Shown one piece after another: positions 27,069 through 35,589 of a stretch of DNA of 64,000 nt. Numbering within the stretch: position 1 is the first letter of the stretch; every line of letters starts with the position of its first letter. The stretch spans positions 124,001 through 188,000 of the forward strand of contig SAQL01000011.1 in assembly GCA_004020645.1 (NCBI GenBank). The letters are read 5' to 3'. The position numbers and the translations under genes were made by a program. Source of the DNA: Mesorhizobium sp. (lineage in GTDB: Bacteria > Pseudomonadota > Alphaproteobacteria > Rhizobiales > Rhizobiaceae). Under the pieces are notes generated by a model. The model had not been told where the DNA came from, did no database searches, and saw only the letters and a program-made list of their open reading frames with translations.

Positions 27069-27920
27069 ATGAGCAACGTTGGGAAAAAAACCGGCCGCGA
27101 GCGCGGCGAGGAATGGTGGCAGACCGATATCATCGAAATGCGCCCTGGCGTGATCCGGCTGCGCGGCTATGAAATCCAGGACCTGATCGGCCGCGTCAGC
27201 TTTCCGGCGACGATCTGGCTGATGTTGCGCGGCGAACTGCCTGGTGAGGAGCAGGCGGCGCTGCTCGGCATTGCGCTGGGGGCCGCGGTCGACCACGGGC
27301 CGCAGGCGCCATCGATCGCCATTGCCCGCATGGCGGCTACCTGCGGCGTCGGCATCAACAGTGCCATGGCCTCGGCCATCAATGTGCTTGGCGACGTGCA
27401 TGGCGGCGCCGGTGAACAGGCGCTTGCCTTCTATGGCGACATCGCCGCGGCACTCGACGCAGGCGTAACGCTTGCCGATGCCGTCGCGTCGCGCCTCGAT
27501 CGCTTCTTCGCCGAAGAGAAATCCTATGTGCCGGGGCTCGGCCATCGCTTCCACCCGGTCGATCCGCGGGCGCCGCGCCTCATCGAGCTGACCCGCGATT
27601 TTGCCGCGCGCGGCGTCGTCAGCGGACGTTTCGCCGACATCGCGGAGGCTGTTGAGGCCGAGGTAGCGCGGCGCAAGGGCAAGAAGATCCCGCTCAACAT
27701 CGACGGCGCCACCGCCGTCATCTATGGCGAGTTGGGCTTTCCGCCGCCGCTGACACGCGGCCTTTTCGTGCTCTCGCGCTCGGTCGGCATATTGGCGCAT
27801 GCGTGGGAACAGTCGCAACAGAGCGACCGCAACAAGGGACCACTGCCGCGCGAATGGTTGTGGGCCTATACCGGCACGCCGGTGCGGCCTTTCCCTCAGG
27901 GAGATGGTGACTCCAAATGA
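27069..27920 (+). CDS. Citrate-synthase-fold citryl-CoA lyase-like protein
   Basis: A 283 aa protein aligned by eye with the C-terminal two-thirds of citrate synthase. It keeps the three catalytic residues: H111 (DVHGGAGE), H159 (GLGHRFHPVDPRAPR) and D212 (NIDGATAV), plus FVLSRSVGILAHAWEQ and a C-terminal YTGTPVRPFP. Citrate synthases are ~430 aa; this short form matches citryl-CoA lyase (CCL), which splits citryl-CoA to acetyl-CoA and oxaloacetate. The ATG at 27069 is fixed by a stop in the earlier ATG frame. Its 3' end overlaps the convergent NUDIX gene by 25 bases. Other acyl-CoA substrates are possible. Confidence 0.82.
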   Translation: MSNVGKKTGRERGEEWWQTDIIEMRPGVIRLRGYEIQDLIGRVSFPATIWLMLRGELPGEEQAALLGIALGAAVDHGPQAPSIAIARMAATCGVGINSAMASAINVLGDVHGGAGEQALAFYGDIAAALDAGVTLADAVASRLDRFFAEEKSYVPGLGHRFHPVDPRAPRLIELTRDFAARGVVSGRFADIAEAVEAEVARRKGKKIPLNIDGATAVIYGELGFPPPLTRGLFVLSRSVGILAHAWEQSQQSDRNKGPLPREWLWAYTGTPVRPFPQGDGDSK

Positions 27921-28405
27921 GGCCTTGGTTCAAGTTCGCCAGCGGGCGCTGGTTGGGGAATTTTCAGGTTCTTCAGCAGCGTTGAAAGATCGGGCTCATC
28001 GATAAGCACGGCTGCGTCTTCCGGCGCCAGCCATGCCCGCTGCCGCCTTTTGGCCTCCTGCCAGTTGGCCAGTTCCTCCGTCACCGCCAGCAGGTAGACG
28101 GTGACGTCGACGCGGACGAAGCGGTTCGTCAGCCGTTTCCAGTAGGAATAGATGCCGGCCGGCTGCTTCAGCGTCTTGCCGAGGACGCCGGCTTCCTCCT
28201 GCGCTTCGATGGTGGCTGCCTTGCGCCCGCTCTTGCCCTTCATCGGCCAGCCCTTGGGCACGATAAAGCGTCTTGTCGATATCGAGGTGACCAGCATCAC
28301 CTCGACGTCGCCACGCTCGCTCAGCCGAAAGGGAATCGCCGCGACCTGACGGACCCGCTCGCCCTTCCTCGCCTTGCGTACGACCTTCTTCTTGGTGGCT
28401 GCCAT
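27896..28405 (-). CDS. NUDIX hydrolase
   Basis: A 169 aa hydrolase of the diphosphoinositol/dinucleotide polyphosphate subgroup: basic N-terminus, VAAIPFRL, then the NUDIX region PKGWPMKGKSGRKAATIEAQEEAG. The box keeps the EExG metal-binding end (EEAG), but the usual Arg of REUxEE is Ile here (TIEAQEEAG), a change I believe is tolerated in this subfamily. The ATG at 28403-28405 follows an 18 bp tandem duplication that would otherwise extend the frame. Convergent with, and overlapping, the citryl-CoA lyase-like gene. Confidence 0.82.
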   Translation of the reverse strand: MAATKKKVVRKARKGERVRQVAAIPFRLSERGDVEVMLVTSISTRRFIVPKGWPMKGKSGRKAATIEAQEEAGVLGKTLKQPAGIYSYWKRLTNRFVRVDVTVYLLAVTEELANWQEAKRRQRAWLAPEDAAVLIDEPDLSTLLKNLKIPQPAPAGELEPRPHLESPSP

Positions 28406-28406
28406 T

Positions 28407-28442
28407 CCCGACGATCCAATCAGGCCCGACGATCCAATCAGG
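28407..28442 (+). repeat. 18-bp perfect tandem duplication
   Basis: CCCGACGATCCAATCAGG is present twice head to tail (28407-28424 and 28425-28442), immediately upstream of the NUDIX start codon, where it occupies the leader and ribosome-binding region. Confidence 0.92.
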
Positions 28443-28554
28443 GCAGTGCCCAAGCGCAAAGGCACGTTGCGAAAATCAAGACCGCCTTCGATGCTACTTT
28501 AAGTAGAGCGGCGTTCAAGCATATATCGGCTAAATAAATGAAAACGCCGGCTCA

Positions 28555-28851
28555 TCAGCGGCAGATGCTGATGAAGCGGCTGCCCGACCGCCGCAACTGG
28601 CAAGTAGGCTTCATCTGCGGCACATCTGGCCGTTGCGGCGCGACCTCGCGATCCTGGGCACGGAACTGCTGTTGCTGCTGCTGATATTGCTGCCGCCGCA
28701 GCCTGTTCTCCAGCATCTGCAATTCGCCTTGGAGGACCAGCGCGTTGCGGTTGGCGGGAGTGACATTCTGCGCGGAGACAGCAGCGCCCGACAGCATCGC
28801 TGTTGCCAGGGTTGCCGACATCAAGATCATCGATAGGCGAAGCGGCGACAT
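28555..28851 (-). CDS. Small glutamine-rich exported protein, function unknown
   Basis: A 98 aa protein not recognised. It begins with a clear signal peptide (MSPLRLSMILMSATLATAML, cleavage near VSAQN). The mature part contains a run QQYQQQQQQFRAQ near residues 54-66, predicted helical, and ends with two cysteines (TCQLRRSGSRF...ISICR) that could form a disulfide. Later ATGs at codons 8 and 11 are alternative starts. It stands alone between the NUDIX gene and the end of the kdp operon. Confidence 0.6.
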   Translation of the reverse strand: MSPLRLSMILMSATLATAMLSGAAVSAQNVTPANRNALVLQGELQMLENRLRRQQYQQQQQQFRAQDREVAPQRPDVPQMKPTCQLRRSGSRFISICR

Positions 28852-29242
28852 CTATCCATTCCCGCGCGAAACTTAGCCTCCAATCATATAGGGCGTTTGT
28901 CTGGTGATGCCATGGTTAAAGCCTGGCCGAAGCGGAATTGGCGGGTTGAGCTGCCGAACTCAATGCCCAGACCCCATGCGCGCCGGGCAAGGGATAGATG
29001 TCGAGATCGACGACAAGAAATTGGAGGGCATCCTGCAGTTCAGCGCTTGTTAAGTCGTCGGTTGCCGGGTGCCTGTGGCATCAACGCGAAAATCACGCCG
29101 CTGCTCAAGGCCGCCACCATTTTGAGAATCAATGCGGTTGCGGTCGACACAGGCAGCCGATCAGGTTTCCCAATCTTATTGACCGGGTTCAGCGGCGCGC
29201 CGCAGAGCTCTCGGCCGATTGAGCGTCGCCCCGCCCCTCGCT
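28852..29242. other. Intergenic region with no convincing gene
   Basis: About 390 bases between the small exported protein and kdpE. Short open frames exist but none is convincing. A 23-codon frame at 28976-29047 (MRAGQGIDVEIDDKKLEGIL) ends abruptly and could be the 5' remnant of a larger gene. No hairpin that would terminate kdpDE transcripts was clear. Confidence 0.4.
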
Positions 29243-29935
29243 TCAGTCCACTTCGCGCAGGCGGTATCCGACGCCGGTTTCGGTGGTGATGTAACGCGGC
29301 TGGTCGGGCGTTTTCTCGATCTTCTGCCTGAGCTGCCGCACATAGACCCTGAGATACTGCACGTCGGTCGAATCGCCCCAGACCTGCTTCAAAAGAAACT
29401 GGTGGGTGAGAACCTTGCCGGCGTGCTGCACGAGGATGCGCAGGATGTCGTACTCCTTCGGCGAGAGCTTTATCTCCCTGCCCTCGATCATGACGATGCG
29501 CTTCACCAGATCGACCGTGAGATCGCCGGTGTGGAAGACCGGCTTCTCGCCTTGCTGCTGGAACTTGTGGCGGAGCGCCACGCGGATGCGCGCGACAAGC
29601 TCGTTCATGCCGAACGGCTTGGTGACATAGTCGTCGGCGCCGAGTTCAAGCGCCGAGACGATGCCGGCCTCGTCGGTGCGGCTGGAAAGGATGACCACGG
29701 GGATATCCAGGCCGTCGTCCCGCCATTTGCGCAGCAATTCGTGGCCGCCCATGCCGGGCAGGCCGAGATCGAGCAGGATCAGGTCCGGCTTGTCCGTCTC
29801 CATCAGTTCGATGGCCGTCTTGGCGTTCGGCGCCTCACTGATCGCATAGCCCTGGCTGCCAAGGCCGACGCGAAGCAGCTTGCGGATCGGCGGTTCGTCG
29901 TCGACGACCAATATCCTGACGTCCAGGTTCGTCAT
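29243..29935 (-). CDS. kdpE: Response regulator KdpE
   Basis: OmpR-type activator of the kdp operon, 230 aa. The receiver domain (1-~120) has the acidic pair in ILVVDDEP, the phospho-Asp in LILLDLGLPGMGG and the conserved Lys in DYVTKPFGMNEL; the winged-helix DNA-binding domain follows (KEYDILRILVQHAGKVLTHQ). The start ATG overlaps the kdpD stop by 4 bases (ATGA). Confidence 0.95.
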   Translation of the reverse strand: MTNLDVRILVVDDEPPIRKLLRVGLGSQGYAISEAPNAKTAIELMETDKPDLILLDLGLPGMGGHELLRKWRDDGLDIPVVILSSRTDEAGIVSALELGADDYVTKPFGMNELVARIRVALRHKFQQQGEKPVFHTGDLTVDLVKRIVMIEGREIKLSPKEYDILRILVQHAGKVLTHQFLLKQVWGDSTDVQYLRVYVRQLRQKIEKTPDQPRYITTETGVGYRLREVD

Positions 29936-32649
29936 GGCAAGTCATCCATGTCGGGATAGTCCACACGTTGGCCCGCCGGCACCGGCATCCTGATGGTGAA
30001 AACCGCACCCGAACGGTCGGTCCTGTTGGCCGCCGAAATCGTCCCGCCCATCGCCTCGATGAAGCCGCGGCAGATCGAGAGCCCGAGCCCGGTGCCGGCA
30101 CGGACCTGGTCGCCCTTGCGCACCCGGTGGAACGTGTCGAAAATGCGCTCCAGATCCGCTGGCGGAATGCCCGGTCCCTCATCCATGATCTGCAGGATGA
30201 CGGAACCATTGTCGGCCCAGCCCTGCAGGCGGATCGTCGAACCTGGCGGCGCGTATTTAGCGGCGTTGTCGAGGAGGTTGAACAGCGCTTGCTCGAACAG
30301 GACGGGGTCGAGCCTCAGCATCGGCAGATCTGTGGGAATGTCCATTTCGGTCTTGTGTTCGCCGATGATTTTCCTGGCTCGATGCAAGGCGGTGCCGACA
30401 ATGTCGCCGACATAGTGGAATGCGTAGTTCGGCTCCATCGCACCGGATTCGATCTTGGTCATGTCGAGCAGATTGGCGATGAAGCGGTTCAGCCGTTCCG
30501 ATTCGTCGAGCACGGTCGACAGCAGCTCCGCCCGATCCGCTTCGGGAAGCGCCGGCGCAAATTCCCGCAAGGTGCCGGCGGCGCCCATTATGGCGGCAAG
30601 CGGAGTTTTCAGGTCATGGGAAATCGAGGTCAGCAGCGCCGAGCGCAGGCGGTCCGCCTCGGCCTCGAGCTTGGCCCGTTCGACGTCGGCGACAAGCTGG
30701 ATGCGCTCGATGGCCACCGCCGCCTGATCGGTTAGGGCGTCGAGCAGGCGCTGCTGCTCGGGCGTCAGCAGCGGACCCTGCTTGTCGTTGTCGAGGCCGA
30801 CGACGCCGACAGCAGTGCGCCCCGTCCGCAACGGTAGATACAGGCGTCTTGCTCCGGGCAGCGTGTCGGCGCCGCGGCCCGCGGGGCGATCGTGCTCCCA
30901 GGCCCAACGGGCGGCCGCGATGTCGGCCTCGGCCAGCGTGTCATCGGGTGGGTAGCCGGCCTTGACGGTGATCGAGCCGTTTTCCGGCAGCAGCAGAACC
31001 ACGCGCAGCTTCAGCATCGAGGCAATCTGGAAGGCAGTCGCCCAGAGCACGTCGTCAAGCGTGCCAGCGCCGGCGAGCTTCTTCGAGAAGAGGTAGATAT
31101 CTTCCGTGGCGCGTGCCCGCGAGCGGGCAGCGACCGCCTGTCGCTGCACGCGCACTGTCAGATTGCTGGCAATGACCGCAACAACCAGGAAGACAGCCAA
31201 CGCAACGATGCTCTCCGGATCCTGGATCGTCAGCGTGTAACGTGGTTCCAGGAAGAAAAAGTTGAAGGCAATGGCGCTGATGAGACAGGCATACAAAGCC
31301 GGCCAGAGACCGCCGGTCACCGCCGAAGTCAGAACCCCGATGAGAAAGATGATCGCCAGATTGCGGACGTCGAGAAACTGGTGGAGAAGGACGGCGAAGG
31401 CGAGCGAGCCAACAACATAGGCCGTGGCCTTGAGATAGGGCCAGATCTCGAATTGCCACTGCTCGTCCGCCGCCTTGACGGTCCTCGACGTCGCCTCGGC
31501 GTTGCGTTCGTTTCCCGAAATGACATGGACGCTGATGTCGCCGGCATTGCGGATGAGATCATAAGTGAGCGAGCCTTCGATCAATTCCCGCCAGCGCGAT
31601 CGGGTCGGCCTGCCGATCACGATATGGGTGAAGTTGTTCGCGGTCGCATGGCGAACGATGTCCTGCGCGACGTTCTGACCTGGAATGGTCGTTACCTCGG
31701 CGCCGAGCTGCTCGGCAAGGCGCAGCAGAGTCGCTAGCCGATCCTTGTCCTCCTCGGACATCCCGGCTGGACGAGGGGTATCGACATGAAGCGCCGTCCA
31801 GGGGGCGCGGAGCCGGTCGGCCAATCTCCGCGCATAGCGGACACGGGCCGCCCCGCCCGGACGCGCATCGACGCAGACGAGAACCCTTTCCCCCGCCGCC
31901 CAGGGCCCGGGTATGGCATGGGCCTGCATGTGGATCAGCAACTGCTCGTCGACGCGCTGGGCGGTGCGGCGGAGCGCCAGTTCCCTGAGCGCCGTCAGAT
32001 TGCCCGGCGAGAAATAATTCTCGATCGCGCGCCGGGCGGTGCTGGGGATATAGACCTTGCCTTCCTCGAGCCGCTTGATCAGGTCGTCGGGCGTGAGATC
32101 GATGATCTCGATGTCGTCGGCCTGATCGATGATGGAGTCTGGAACCGTCTCGCGCACCCTGACGCGCGTGATCTGCGCCACGACATCGTTCAGGCTTTCG
32201 ACATGCTGGATGTTGAGCGTCGTGTAGACGTCGATGCCGTGCGTCAGGATTTCCTGAACGTCGAGATAGCGCTTGGGATGGCGGCTGCCCGGCGCGTTGG
32301 TATGGGCAAGCTCGTCGACGAGGACCAGCGCCGGACGCCGGGCAAGGATGGCATCGAGGTCCATTTCCTCGAGCATGCGCCCCTTGTAGTCGACCCGACG
32401 ACGGGGGATCACCTCATAGCCGTCGACCAGCACTTGGGTTTCCTTGCGGCCGTGCGTCTCGACGACGCCGATCACCACGTCCACTCCGTCGGCCAATCTT
32501 GCACGGCCCGACATCAGCATTTCATAGGTCTTGCCGACACCGGGTGCTGCACCCAGAAAAATCCGCAGACGACCGCGCGCCTCCCGCTCCGCACGGTCAA
32601 GCAGCGCGTCGGGTGAGGGTCTGGTTTCGTTGCTTCTGTCGTCCGGCAT
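29932..32649 (-). CDS. kdpD: Sensor histidine kinase KdpD
   Basis: Turgor/potassium sensor of 905 aa. Order: N-terminal KdpD domain with Walker A GAAPGVGKTYEM (~33-44) and DELAHTN, a universal-stress-protein domain (~250-370), four transmembrane helices (~400-500), a GAF domain, the phosphohistidine in SISHDLKTPLAAIMG (~680), and the HATPase domain with DNAAKYAPPGS and DEGPGIPP. The ATG at 32647-32649 is used; a GTG one codon earlier is possible. It follows kdpC by 44 bases. EIIA-Ntr (ptsN, 12.3 kb) is a known partner of KdpD in E. coli. Confidence 0.95.
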   Translation of the reverse strand: MPDDRSNETRPSPDALLDRAEREARGRLRIFLGAAPGVGKTYEMLMSGRARLADGVDVVIGVVETHGRKETQVLVDGYEVIPRRRVDYKGRMLEEMDLDAILARRPALVLVDELAHTNAPGSRHPKRYLDVQEILTHGIDVYTTLNIQHVESLNDVVAQITRVRVRETVPDSIIDQADDIEIIDLTPDDLIKRLEEGKVYIPSTARRAIENYFSPGNLTALRELALRRTAQRVDEQLLIHMQAHAIPGPWAAGERVLVCVDARPGGAARVRYARRLADRLRAPWTALHVDTPRPAGMSEEDKDRLATLLRLAEQLGAEVTTIPGQNVAQDIVRHATANNFTHIVIGRPTRSRWRELIEGSLTYDLIRNAGDISVHVISGNERNAEATSRTVKAADEQWQFEIWPYLKATAYVVGSLAFAVLLHQFLDVRNLAIIFLIGVLTSAVTGGLWPALYACLISAIAFNFFFLEPRYTLTIQDPESIVALAVFLVVAVIASNLTVRVQRQAVAARSRARATEDIYLFSKKLAGAGTLDDVLWATAFQIASMLKLRVVLLLPENGSITVKAGYPPDDTLAEADIAAARWAWEHDRPAGRGADTLPGARRLYLPLRTGRTAVGVVGLDNDKQGPLLTPEQQRLLDALTDQAAVAIERIQLVADVERAKLEAEADRLRSALLTSISHDLKTPLAAIMGAAGTLREFAPALPEADRAELLSTVLDESERLNRFIANLLDMTKIESGAMEPNYAFHYVGDIVGTALHRARKIIGEHKTEMDIPTDLPMLRLDPVLFEQALFNLLDNAAKYAPPGSTIRLQGWADNGSVILQIMDEGPGIPPADLERIFDTFHRVRKGDQVRAGTGLGLSICRGFIEAMGGTISAANRTDRSGAVFTIRMPVPAGQRVDYPDMDDLP

Positions 32650-32693
32650 CACAATCGATCATGAATGGCGCCGGGGATGGTGTCGATCCCGAT

Positions 32694-33260
32694 TCATTGC
32701 TTGGTGGCCTCGTCCAGCGCCAGGTTGAGCGCCAGCACATTGACTACCGGCTCTCCCATGAAGCCGAGTTCGCGCTCCTCGACATGGCTGTCGACAAGGG
32801 CTTTAACCCTGGCATCGTCAACGCCCCTGGCCTTGGCCACCCTGGCAACCTGGAAATAGGCGGCTTCGGGGCTGATATGCGGATCGAGGCCGCTGCCTGA
32901 AGTCGTGACCAGATCCATCGGCACCGGGTCCGGATTTTCCGCTTTCAGCCTGTCGGCATCGCCTTTGATCCGGTCGATCAGCTTGGGGTTGGTCGGGCCG
33001 AGATTCGAACCGCTCGAAGCGGCGGCATTGTAGCCGTCGCCGGCAGCCGACGGGCGGCCATGGAAATAGCGCTCGCTGGCAAAAGCCTGGCCGATCAGTT
33101 CGGAGCCGACGGTCTTGCCGTCCTTCTCGATCAGGCTGCCATTGGCCTGGCGCGGGAATAAGCCTTGGGCGATGCCGGTCATGCCGATCGGATAGACCAG
33201 GCCGGTAAGGATGGTGAAGAAAACGATCATGGTGATCGCGGGTCTGATTTGCTTGAGCAT
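32694..33260 (-). CDS. kdpC: Potassium-transporting ATPase subunit KdpC
   Basis: Single-pass accessory subunit that stabilises the KdpA-KdpB complex and aids ATP binding. The 188 aa protein has one N-terminal helix ([23 protein letters not shown]) and conserved [38 protein letters not shown] and [10 protein letters not shown]. Normal length. It lies 32 bases after kdpB, with a 20 bp tandem duplication in the gap. Confidence 0.96.
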   Translation of the reverse strand: MLKQIRPAITMIVFFTILTGLVYPIGMTGIAQGLFPRQANGSLIEKDGKTVGSELIGQAFASERYFHGRPSAAGDGYNAAASSGSNLGPTNPKLIDRIKGDADRLKAENPDPVPMDLVTTSGSGLDPHISPEAAYFQVARVAKARGVDDARVKALVDSHVEERELGFMGEPVVNVLALNLALDEATKQ

Positions 33261-33268
33261 GGACTTAA

Positions 33269-33306
33269 TTCCTTATGCGAGGCCCAACTTCCTTATGCGA
33301 GGCCCA
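33269..33306 (+). repeat. 20-bp tandem duplication covering the kdpB stop codon
   Basis: TTCCTTATGCGAGGCCCAAC (33269-33288) is repeated at 33289-33306 (18 of 20 bases). The right copy encodes the last codons and stop of kdpB on the minus strand; the left copy fills the kdpB-kdpC gap. Confidence 0.88.
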
Positions 33307-35386
33307 GGGCGGTGACGGCCATGTCGATCGCCTTGATGCCGACGAAGGGGACGATGATGCCGCCGAGGCCGTAAACAAGAAGGTTGCGGCTGAGCAGCGC
33401 GCCCGCGCCGATCGCGCGATATTTGACGCCTCTCAGCGACAGCGGGATCAGCGCGATGATGATCAGTGCGTTGAAGATGATGGCCGAGAGAATGGCGCTC
33501 TGCGGCGTTGCCAGATGCATGATGTTGAGCGCCTGCAGCGGACCTGATGTCTGCCCCGGCGCGATGTAGAAGACGGCGAATATGGCCGGGATGATGGCAA
33601 AATACTTGGCCACGTCGTTGGCTATGGAGAAGGTCGTCAGCGAGCCGCGCGTCATCAGCAGCGCCTTGCCGATTTCCACGATCTCGATCAGCTTGGTCGG
33701 ATCGCTGTCGAGGTCGACCATATTGCCGGCTTCGCGTGCGGCGACCGTGCCGGTGTTCATGGCAACGCCGACATCGGCCTGCGCAAGGGCGGGCGCATCA
33801 TTGGTACCGTCGCCGCACATGGCGACGAGCTTGCCCTTGGCCTGTTCGTCGCGGATGAGCTTCAGCTTGTCCTCGGGCGTCGCCTGGGCAAGGAAATCGT
33901 CGACGCCGGCCTCTGCCGCGATCGCCGCCGCCGTCATCGGGTTGTCGCCGGTGATCATCACGGTGCGGATCCCCATTTTGCGCAGTTCAGCGAAGCGTTC
34001 CCTGATCCCGCCTTTGACGATGTCCTTGAGATGGACGACGCCGAGCAGGCGTCTGTCGCGCTCGACCGCCAGCGGCGTGCCGCCGGATTTGGCGACGTCG
34101 TCGGCGATCGCCTGCAGATCGCGGACGGAGTCGCTGCTGGGCCGCGTACCATGCGCGGCGACGGTCGACTGGTTGACGTGGGCGAGCACCGAATCGACCG
34201 CGCCCTTGCGAACCGAAGAGCCATCGATGTCGACGCCGCTCATGCGGGTTTGCGCGGTGAAGGGCACGAAAGCGGCATGCAATGTTGCCATGTCGCGGGC
34301 ACGGATGGCGAATTTCTCCTTCGCCAGCACGACGATCGAGCGGCCTTCCGGGGTTTCATCGGCAAGCGAGGCCAACTGTGCAGCGTCGGCCAGCTCTTGT
34401 TCGGTGACGCCCTTGACCGGGCGGAATGCCGTCGCCTGGCGATTGCCCAGTGTGATCGTGCCGGTCTTGTCGAGCAGCAGCGTGTCGACGTCGCCAGCCG
34501 CCTCGACGGCGCGGCCCGACATCGCCAGCACGTTGAACCGTACCAGGCGATCCATGCCGGCGATGCCGATGGCCGAAAGCAGCGCCCCGATCGTCGTCGG
34601 GATCAAGGTGACGAACAGGGCGACCAGGACGGTCACCGAGATGTAGCCGCCCGAATAGGAGGCGAAACTCGGGATCGTCGCCGTCGCCAGCACGAAGATC
34701 AGCGTCATGCCGACGAGCAGGATGTTAAGCGCGATCTCGTTGGGCGTCTTCTGGCGCTCGGCGCCTTCGACCAGCGAGATCATGCGGTCGAGGAACGTAT
34801 GGCCGGAGGCCGCGGTGATGCGCACGCGGATCCAGTCGGACAAAACCTGCGTGCCGCCGGTCACCGCCGAACGGTCGCCGCCGGATTCACGGATCACCGG
34901 AGCCGATTCACCGGTGATCGCCGCCTCGTTGACCGAAGCGACGCCTTCGATCACCTCGCCGTCCGATGGAATGATGTCGCCGGCCTCGACGAGCACCACG
35001 TCGCCGACTTTCAGGCTGGTGCCGGGTACCAGCCTGAACTGGGTGCGGTCGTCGCCGCTCAACAGCTTGGCCTCGGCCTCGGTGCGCGCCTTGCGCAGTG
35101 AATCGGCCTGCGCCTTGCCTCGGCCTTCGGCGACCGCTTCGGCGAAGTTGGCGAAAAGCACGGTGAACCAAAGCCAGATGATGATCTGCAGCGAAAAGCC
35201 GAGATCGCCGCCACCCGTGACAAGATCCTTGGCGAACAGGACTGACGTGAGGGCCGAGACGACAGCGACGACGAACATCACCGGATTGCGCATCAAGGTG
35301 CGCGGGTTCAGTTTCCTGAAGGCCCCGTCGATGGCGGGCAGCAGGATGCGGGCATCCATGATAACAGCGGACTTGGACTGGCTCAT
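33293..35386 (-). CDS. kdpB: Potassium-transporting ATPase catalytic subunit KdpB
   Basis: P-type ATPase subunit that energises K+ uptake by the Kdp complex. The 697 aa protein has TGESAPV (actuator), the phosphorylation site [15 protein letters not shown] (Asp about 306), and the hinge motif [21 protein letters not shown], with seven membrane helices. All key residues are present. Its ATG overlaps the stop of the small upstream gene (ATGA), so its translation is likely coupled to that gene. Confidence 0.97.
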   Translation of the reverse strand: MSQSKSAVIMDARILLPAIDGAFRKLNPRTLMRNPVMFVVAVVSALTSVLFAKDLVTGGGDLGFSLQIIIWLWFTVLFANFAEAVAEGRGKAQADSLRKARTEAEAKLLSGDDRTQFRLVPGTSLKVGDVVLVEAGDIIPSDGEVIEGVASVNEAAITGESAPVIRESGGDRSAVTGGTQVLSDWIRVRITAASGHTFLDRMISLVEGAERQKTPNEIALNILLVGMTLIFVLATATIPSFASYSGGYISVTVLVALFVTLIPTTIGALLSAIGIAGMDRLVRFNVLAMSGRAVEAAGDVDTLLLDKTGTITLGNRQATAFRPVKGVTEQELADAAQLASLADETPEGRSIVVLAKEKFAIRARDMATLHAAFVPFTAQTRMSGVDIDGSSVRKGAVDSVLAHVNQSTVAAHGTRPSSDSVRDLQAIADDVAKSGGTPLAVERDRRLLGVVHLKDIVKGGIRERFAELRKMGIRTVMITGDNPMTAAAIAAEAGVDDFLAQATPEDKLKLIRDEQAKGKLVAMCGDGTNDAPALAQADVGVAMNTGTVAAREAGNMVDLDSDPTKLIEIVEIGKALLMTRGSLTTFSIANDVAKYFAIIPAIFAVFYIAPGQTSGPLQALNIMHLATPQSAILSAIIFNALIIIALIPLSLRGVKYRAIGAGALLSRNLLVYGLGGIIVPFVGIKAIDMAVTALGLA

Positions 35387-35589
35387 TTAGTGGCTCCAGT
35401 ATCGATGTTGTTGACCGATCGATCGTATGCCGAAAGAAGATGCGGAAGCCCGGAGGCCAGCAGCCAGATCACGATCATGATTGCCGCAATGGCGAAGAAC
35501 GTGGACATGGTCGGGAAAGGAGGCGGGGTTGCTCCCTTCTGATCGGCTCGATGTCGAATCTTGCCGCGGATGGTTTCGAACCAGGACAT
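35383..35589 (-). CDS. Small membrane protein encoded between kdpA and kdpB
   Basis: A 68 aa protein of unknown function: basic N-terminus ([20 protein letters not shown]), one hydrophobic helix (about 30-50, [20 protein letters not shown]) and a polar tail ending NNIDTGATK. Its stop overlaps the kdpB start by 4 bases. Its start lies 25 bases beyond where kdpA should normally end, but inside the extended kdpA frame. Codon choice looks coding (many C/G third positions, hydrophobic run intact). A shorter form from the Met at residue 28 is possible but has no ribosome site. Not recognised as a named Kdp subunit; likely an accessory peptide of the complex by position. Confidence 0.7.
   Translation of the reverse strand: MSWFETIRGKIRHRADQKGATPPPFPTMSTFFAIAAIMIVIWLLASGLPHLLSAYDRSVNNIDTGATK

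Noticed and set aside
28976..29047. 23-codon frame MRAGQGIDVEIDDKKLEGIL as a truncated dienelactone-hydrolase-like gene
   Set aside because: The resemblance is to a short N-terminal stretch only, and the rest of the region shows no further similarity.
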